Source: Akkermansiaceae bacterium (GTDB lineage Bacteria > Verrucomicrobiota > Verrucomicrobiia > Verrucomicrobiales > Akkermansiaceae). Taken from it: a DNA stretch of 64,000 nt. The notes beneath the pieces are model-generated. The model was not told the origin of the DNA. It saw nothing but the letters and a program-made list of their open reading frames with translations, and ran no database searches. Position numbers and translations under genes: made by a program. Positions within the stretch are counted from its first letter, which is position 1. Each line of letters starts with the position of its first letter. Where the stretch lies: the NCBI GenBank assembly GCA_023301765.1, contig JALZUC010000021.1, positions 62,001 to 126,000 on the forward strand, given 5' to 3'. Positions 59,177 to 64,000 of this stretch are shown here, piece by piece.

Positions 59177-61375
59177 ATGAGTGCACACCTGCTACCACTC
59201 CATAGCTCTAAACCACAATGGTTTATTATGCCTTTTCTACTCCTATGTATCCTATTCAGCTCGTTAATACCGCAGGCTAATGCACAGCCCGATCCACGCG
59301 CCCTGGATCCAGCTGACGTTTTTTTTCAAGCATGGCTTACCATCCGCGATGCTGAAAAACTGGAACAGGAAAAAAAATACTCAGACGCATGGCGGAAATA
59401 CCGGCAAGCAGCAAATTATTATGACTCTCTCTCCCGCTACCATAAAAACTGGAAACCACACCTAGTTAAAGGACGGATAGAAACCACCAATGCTGCCATC
59501 AAGGCCATTGAGCCAAAAGCAGCCACCGAAATCGCAGGGAAAAAAATCAAAACCGCAGACCTAATAGAAGGCGGCACTGAGCCCGACGCACAAGGCCGAG
59601 GTAGCGGTAATGCCATCATACCTAGAACACCTAGCGCACCTAATTCTGCGGATAAAGACGTGCAGCGTAGACTACAAATTCTTGAAACCGATAATAACCG
59701 TCTCCGCCAAAAACTGAATGAAGAACTTAACAAAGGTGCCGCCAAAGGCGACACAGTAACCCAAAAACGCCTCGCCGAACAAATCTCCAAGAGAACCCGC
59801 GAGATCAACACTCTACGTAACATCCTCGCGCGCGCACCTCTTCAGAAAGACATGGACTCTCTCGAACGCCGGAACCGCACTGTAGCCGCCGAGTTAGACA
59901 TCACTGCACGCGTACTCAAAGAAACTCAGAAAAAGCATCTCCAAGTAATAAAGGAAATGCAAAAGCATAAAGACAATGCTGAGCTTGCTCAAAAACGGGC
60001 TGAGGAAATCCAAGAAGATATGGATGCTCAGAAAAAAATCGATAACGAGGTAGTTACTGAACTACGTAAAGAACTTACCTCAGTTACCAAAATGCTAGAT
60101 AATACACGCCGCGAGCTCGGTGTTGCTAATGCTAATGCAACCAGAATAGAGCGCGCTCTACTGGAAGCTAAAACTACCATAACCGAGTTAACCGAGGAAC
60201 GTAATGACCTTCTCACAGAACGAGATACTCTGCATAGTATTCTGAAACGAGACGGCTCAGCAGGTGTGCAAAAACTCATCGCAGAGAACGTTCGCTTAGG
60301 TAAGGAGCTTAAGGACTCAACAGCCCGCCTTAAATTCCTTAAACTTGATAATGACGCCACCAAGGACGAACTTACAGAGGCCAAGCGAGATCTAGCGGTC
60401 GCCAAGAACCGCATCATGACCTACCAGCAGAATAGCTACAGTAATACTATCCGTATCAAGACACTTGAGCGTCAACTCCGCGATTCCGAAGCAGACCTCC
60501 TTACTGGTAGAGACAATAACGGAAGCAGCCCTGCTGCAAATAGAGTAAAATCAGAGGAAAATGATATACTAAGATCAACAGTAAAACGCCTTATTGCCAC
60601 CCAAGAACGCCAGCGTACAGCCTCCAAAATTCTCTGGGAAACATACACTAAATCTAAAATTAAGATCCCCGGTTTCGAAAACATGATCGATGACATCCGT
60701 AACGCTAAAGTGGAGCTTACGCAGGAAGAAAAAGGGCTGGTAACACAACGCAGGCCAGACAGGGAATTTAGAAGCCCTGACCGTGTATCACTCACCCATG
60801 CACGCACCCACGCAACAGAATTAGAAAAGGAAATCGCCAGGTATGACCCCTCCGTAAAGCGAGCCTTTGAAAAAGGACGCTTTGAAGCTGCTCGCCAGAT
60901 ATTAGAAGACATGGACGAACGCTTCCCAGGCCACTTCCCCACCCTCTGTAATCGTGGCGTAGTAGAACTAAATACAGCTGACTATCAAAAAGCTGCCGAG
61001 TTTTTTAATGAGGCTATCACCATGCGTGAGAACAGCAGTTATGCCCACCACATGTTAGGCTTTACGCGCTATGAGCAGCAGGAGGCAGACGCTGCCAGAA
61101 ACTCATTTCAGCGATCACTTGACCTCAGACCTAATAATGCCCAAGCCCATCTCTACTTAGGAATCCTCGCAGGAAAAGCCGCACGCTCTGAGCAGGCCAC
61201 TCAGCATTTTCTGACCGCGCTGAAACTAGACCCCACTCTCGCCGAAGCATACTTTAATCTCTCCGTAGTCTACCTTCAGGATCAAAACAAAAAAGAAGCC
61301 ACAGCCTACTACACTAAGGCTATAGATAATGGGCTCCCGCCTAATCCACAGCACGAGCTTAGACTTACTAACTAA
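59177..61375 (+). CDS. Secreted coiled-coil and TPR protein
   Basis: The 732-residue protein has a signal peptide ending near QANAQ (residue about 37). A first helical domain has RDAEKLEQEKKYSDAWRKYRQA (about 55-80), which is TPR-like. A long coiled coil rich in E, K and R spans about 160-430. The C-terminal part (about 560-725) holds several TPR units, with FPTLCNRGVVELNTADYQKA, AHHMLGFTRYEQQEADAA, AHLYLGILAGKAARSEQA and AYFNLSVVYLQDQNKKEA. It probably lies in the periplasm as a scaffold. The tricorn-like gene follows in the same direction, about 136 bp later. Confidence 0.85.
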   Translation: MSAHLLPLHSSKPQWFIMPFLLLCILFSSLIPQANAQPDPRALDPADVFFQAWLTIRDAEKLEQEKKYSDAWRKYRQAANYYDSLSRYHKNWKPHLVKGRIETTNAAIKAIEPKAATEIAGKKIKTADLIEGGTEPDAQGRGSGNAIIPRTPSAPNSADKDVQRRLQILETDNNRLRQKLNEELNKGAAKGDTVTQKRLAEQISKRTREINTLRNILARAPLQKDMDSLERRNRTVAAELDITARVLKETQKKHLQVIKEMQKHKDNAELAQKRAEEIQEDMDAQKKIDNEVVTELRKELTSVTKMLDNTRRELGVANANATRIERALLEAKTTITELTEERNDLLTERDTLHSILKRDGSAGVQKLIAENVRLGKELKDSTARLKFLKLDNDATKDELTEAKRDLAVAKNRIMTYQQNSYSNTIRIKTLERQLRDSEADLLTGRDNNGSSPAANRVKSEENDILRSTVKRLIATQERQRTASKILWETYTKSKIKIPGFENMIDDIRNAKVELTQEEKGLVTQRRPDREFRSPDRVSLTHARTHATELEKEIARYDPSVKRAFEKGRFEAARQILEDMDERFPGHFPTLCNRGVVELNTADYQKAAEFFNEAITMRENSSYAHHMLGFTRYEQQEADAARNSFQRSLDLRPNNAQAHLYLGILAGKAARSEQATQHFLTALKLDPTLAEAYFNLSVVYLQDQNKKEATAYYTKAIDNGLPPNPQHELRLTN

Positions 61376-61511
61376 TTCCCACTCAGTTAGCTGAACTTCT
61401 CTTTTTTGAGTGCTCTGTATTATTTATTTACCAGCTATCACACCTAATTTGTATTCACCCACCATGGGAATTCACCAGTATGGTGATCTATGGCTCTTGT
61501 AATTACCCGCC

Positions 61512-64000
61512 ATGAACCTACTTAAACTCACTCTATTTTTTTCTCCTCTTTTTAGCCTGCTCTTCATTACTACCGCTCAATCACGCGAAACTATTCGGAC
61601 CGCCTATCATCCAAGTATTTCACCAGATGGCTCCCAAATTGCTTTTGCATGGCGTGGTGATATCTGGCTCACCTCAGCAGCTGGCGGAGAAGCAGAGAGA
61701 CTCACCTCACACCCAGCTACTGATTTTGCACCTAAGTTTTCACCAGACGGTAAGTCCATTTGCTTTAACAGTAACCGTGAAGGAGCATACCAGGTATATA
61801 TAATGTCCAGTAAAGGAGGTAACTCACGTCAACTTACCTTTCACACATCTGGCTCATTTCTACAGGATATTTCACCCGATGGTAAATCTATTCTTACAGA
61901 GGCTCTACGTGATCACGCAGGCTCCAGGCCTTACCGCCTTCTTGAAGTAAACATAGCCGAAGGCTCACCTGAAAAACTCGCCTTTAATGCCTATGCCAGA
62001 AATGGCCGCTACTCCCCAGATGGCAAATCAATTATTTTCACTCGCGAGAGTGAGCAAAAATACCGCAAAGGATACTACGGCAGTAAGGCAAGCCAAGTCT
62101 GGATCAAAAATAGTAAAACCGGTAAATACACTAATCCCGTCACGAGTAAATACGGCTGCCGTACCCCACTCTATACACCAGATGGCAAAGGCTTCTACTA
62201 CACCGCTGGAAGCAATAATGGATTTCAACTCTGGCACCATAACCTAGAGACCAAAGCTAACCGCCAAATCACGTTTTTTGAAGACGACAGTGTAATGGAT
62301 ATTTCTATTTCATCTGATGGTAGCGCCATCACCTTCAGACACCTCTTTGACCTTTATCTCCTACCTCTTGATAATTCTAAAAAAGCACCAGGAAAACCAA
62401 AAAAACTAGACCTTTGGCACCAAGAAGACCTCAGCTCCAGCCAAAACAATAAACTTACTATCAAGAGCACCAGTGATGCCTCCTTTTCTAAAAGTGGCCT
62501 TGAAATAACCTTTATAGCCGAAGGAGAAATCTGGGCTATGGACACAATACTCCGTAAACCTAACAGGCTAACTAACACCCTAGGGCATGAGAAAGATGTG
62601 TGGTTCTCCCACGATGGTAAATCCATTCTCTACATCTATGATGACGGTTTACAAACAGAGCTACGCAGCCTCACCAAGACTGACTCCAGTAAATACTGGT
62701 GGGAAGCAAAAGAAACACAGCACAAGGTAATTATCAAAGCCAGTGAGCAACCAAGAAGCCTCACCCCCAGCCCACAAGGTAAAAAAATCGCTTACACCAC
62801 CTCTCCAGGGAACCTATGGGTATCTAATATAGATGGCACTGAGCCTATCCGCCTGCTCGAATCATGGGATGCACCCTATGTTAAATGGTCACCTGATGGA
62901 AAATGGCTAGCCTACTCTGTATCCGATGATGATTTTAACTCCGACATCTATATCATCGCCGCTGACGGATCCTCAGCACCAGTAAACATAAGCCGTCACC
63001 CAGATAATGACTTCACTCCAGCATGGTCACCTGACGGTAGACGCCTCGCCTTTATTGGACGTCACCACAAAGAGAGCTATGACCTATTCTACCTTGACCT
63101 CTACCGCTCAGATGACGCCAAAGACAAAGATGGCGAAAAACGAGAGGAAGCCCGTAAAGCGATGAAAAAAGACCCTGCTTATAAAGCATCCACCGAGAAA
63201 GTCGTAAAAAAAGCACTCAAAAGCCTGACTGAAACAGTAAAAACAAAAGACAAAAAAGAAACCTTCCACTTCGAGAACATTGCGCAACGAATAAAGCGCA
63301 TTAAAATCTCAGACGCCACACCTAGTAAAATCCTCTGGGATACGGACTCAAAAAACATCCTCTACCAAACTAAAACGAGTAACAAAACCTACTCAATCGA
63401 AGCCAAACCAGACGCTAAACCCACAGAATTTGCAAGCGCTACAGGTATACCTCTGCGCATGACCTCACGTGGACAGCTCTACTGGTTATCAGATGGGGTC
63501 CCCTCCATGCTATCCAAGAAGAAAAATACCAAATACTCATTTAGTATCCACACCCAGCGGATACCAGAGAACTGGAAACTCATGCTATTCCGTACGGCAT
63601 GGAGCACCATGAGAGACAACTTTTATGACGCTAGCATGAATAACCGTGATTGGGAAAAAGTCCGCGTTAAATACGAAGCCATGGCCAGCGCTGCACCTGA
63701 CTCTAACACCCTCGACCGTATCATTAGCATGATGTTTGGCGAGCTAAACGCCTCTCACACCGGTATCCGCTCCAGCCAATGGCCAACCCCATGGAAACCT
63801 CACAACACCTGGAAAAAGCAAACCGCTCACCTCGGAATATGCTTTGACCCTAACCACCAAGGTAAAGGCTGGCAGGTAGCCACTGTAATCCCGGATAGCC
63901 CAGCATCTCACAAAATTTCAGAAATTAAAGCGGGTGAACTTATCACCAAAGTAGGCGAACAAGAAATCACCTCAGCCACACCTCTAACATCCCTCCTGAA
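61512..64000 (+). CDS. Tricorn-type S41 peptidase (3' truncated by window edge)
   Basis: The open frame runs from the ATG at 61512 to the window end, about 829 residues, without a stop. A signal peptide (about 1-24, ...TTAQS) is followed by beta-propeller repeats with recurring SPDG motifs (FSPDGKS, ISPDGKS, YSPDGKS, WSPDGRR). A helical C1 domain has AWSTMRDNFYDASM and the H of ASHTGI as the expected catalytic histidine. A PDZ-like segment follows (GICFDPNHQGKGWQV ... IKAGELITKVG). The nucleophile serine should lie beyond the right edge. Tricorn-type proteases degrade peptides or misfolded proteins; the signal peptide puts this one in the periplasm. Confidence 0.95.
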   Translation, partial: MNLLKLTLFFSPLFSLLFITTAQSRETIRTAYHPSISPDGSQIAFAWRGDIWLTSAAGGEAERLTSHPATDFAPKFSPDGKSICFNSNREGAYQVYIMSSKGGNSRQLTFHTSGSFLQDISPDGKSILTEALRDHAGSRPYRLLEVNIAEGSPEKLAFNAYARNGRYSPDGKSIIFTRESEQKYRKGYYGSKASQVWIKNSKTGKYTNPVTSKYGCRTPLYTPDGKGFYYTAGSNNGFQLWHHNLETKANRQITFFEDDSVMDISISSDGSAITFRHLFDLYLLPLDNSKKAPGKPKKLDLWHQEDLSSSQNNKLTIKSTSDASFSKSGLEITFIAEGEIWAMDTILRKPNRLTNTLGHEKDVWFSHDGKSILYIYDDGLQTELRSLTKTDSSKYWWEAKETQHKVIIKASEQPRSLTPSPQGKKIAYTTSPGNLWVSNIDGTEPIRLLESWDAPYVKWSPDGKWLAYSVSDDDFNSDIYIIAADGSSAPVNISRHPDNDFTPAWSPDGRRLAFIGRHHKESYDLFYLDLYRSDDAKDKDGEKREEARKAMKKDPAYKASTEKVVKKALKSLTETVKTKDKKETFHFENIAQRIKRIKISDATPSKILWDTDSKNILYQTKTSNKTYSIEAKPDAKPTEFASATGIPLRMTSRGQLYWLSDGVPSMLSKKKNTKYSFSIHTQRIPENWKLMLFRTAWSTMRDNFYDASMNNRDWEKVRVKYEAMASAAPDSNTLDRIISMMFGELNASHTGIRSSQWPTPWKPHNTWKKQTAHLGICFDPNHQGKGWQVATVIPDSPASHKISEIKAGELITKVGEQEITSATPLTSLL

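Overview
The window reads as a chromosomal segment of a Gram-negative member of the Verrucomicrobiota, probably near Rubritalea/Akkermansiaceae. This is inferred from gene content, not from a search. The clues are a DUF1592/DUF1552 pair with a CxxCH motif (52954-54879, 51653-52948), an SHD1-domain metallopeptidase-like protein, a HupE-like membrane protein, two TonB-dependent receptors, a tricorn-type S41 protease and a metal-site-variant HemB. The DNA is moderately AT-rich. Clear Shine-Dalgarno motifs are missing before most starts I inspected, so start choices rest on family length, signal peptides and neighbouring stops. I found no rRNA, tRNA, CRISPR array, transposase or integrase. The content is mostly housekeeping genes interleaved with small accessory operons.

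Layout. 1-5.2 kb: cysS (5' end cut by the window edge), an AbrB-type antitoxin with a Fic/Doc toxin, hemB, pgsA (minus strand) and gnd with a strong terminator. 5.3-7.5 kb: a siderophore-type TonB receptor with a Fur-like site. 7.6-14.4 kb (minus strand): an AT-rich PIN-like nuclease gene of foreign appearance, a LOG-family protein, trpD, a membrane acyltransferase and recQ. 14.6-16.2 kb: pgi with a bidirectional terminator. 16.3-20.4 kb (minus): a metal-acquisition operon of a small CPLC protein, a TonB receptor and a PepSY membrane protein. 20.5-22.7 kb (minus): a SOUL heme-binding protein, a small-molecule kinase and an acidic DUF4375-like protein. 23.0-28.3 kb: M32 carboxypeptidase, ilvE, an orphan LolD-type ATPase, manA and a secreted HExxH protein.

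28.4-31.3 kb holds a compact five-gene minus-strand operon. It has one orphan type IV/II pseudopilin followed by four secreted or membrane-anchored proteins that I cannot assign. No assembly ATPase, platform protein or secretin lies nearby. This is the best candidate here for an undescribed system. 31.5-38.0 kb (plus): ribH, nusB with an insertion of about 145 residues, an Aas-like protein with a degenerate acyltransferase motif, an L,D-transpeptidase, a sugar isomerase-like TIM barrel and a HupE-like protein. 38.0-46.5 kb: a second HExxH protein, a tandem pair of related membrane proteins, thiG, two overlapping TPM-domain genes, pgeF, a MarR regulator with a candidate operator, a lipoprotein and queD.

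46.6-51.3 kb: hemH with a six-cysteine segment, acpH, an AsmA-like protein carrying a 15-bp in-frame minisatellite, and a gingipain-like C25 peptidase. 51.6-54.9 kb: the DUF1552/DUF1592 pair. 55.8-58.8 kb (minus): a pyrimidine operon pyrR - small membrane protein - pyrB - pyrC. 59.2 kb to the right edge: a coiled-coil/TPR periplasmic protein, then a tricorn-type protease that runs off the window.

Together the genes cover heme synthesis (hemB, hemH), iron or metal uptake, central sugar metabolism (gnd, pgi, manA), pyrimidine and cofactor synthesis, and an unusually rich set of envelope and secreted proteins.
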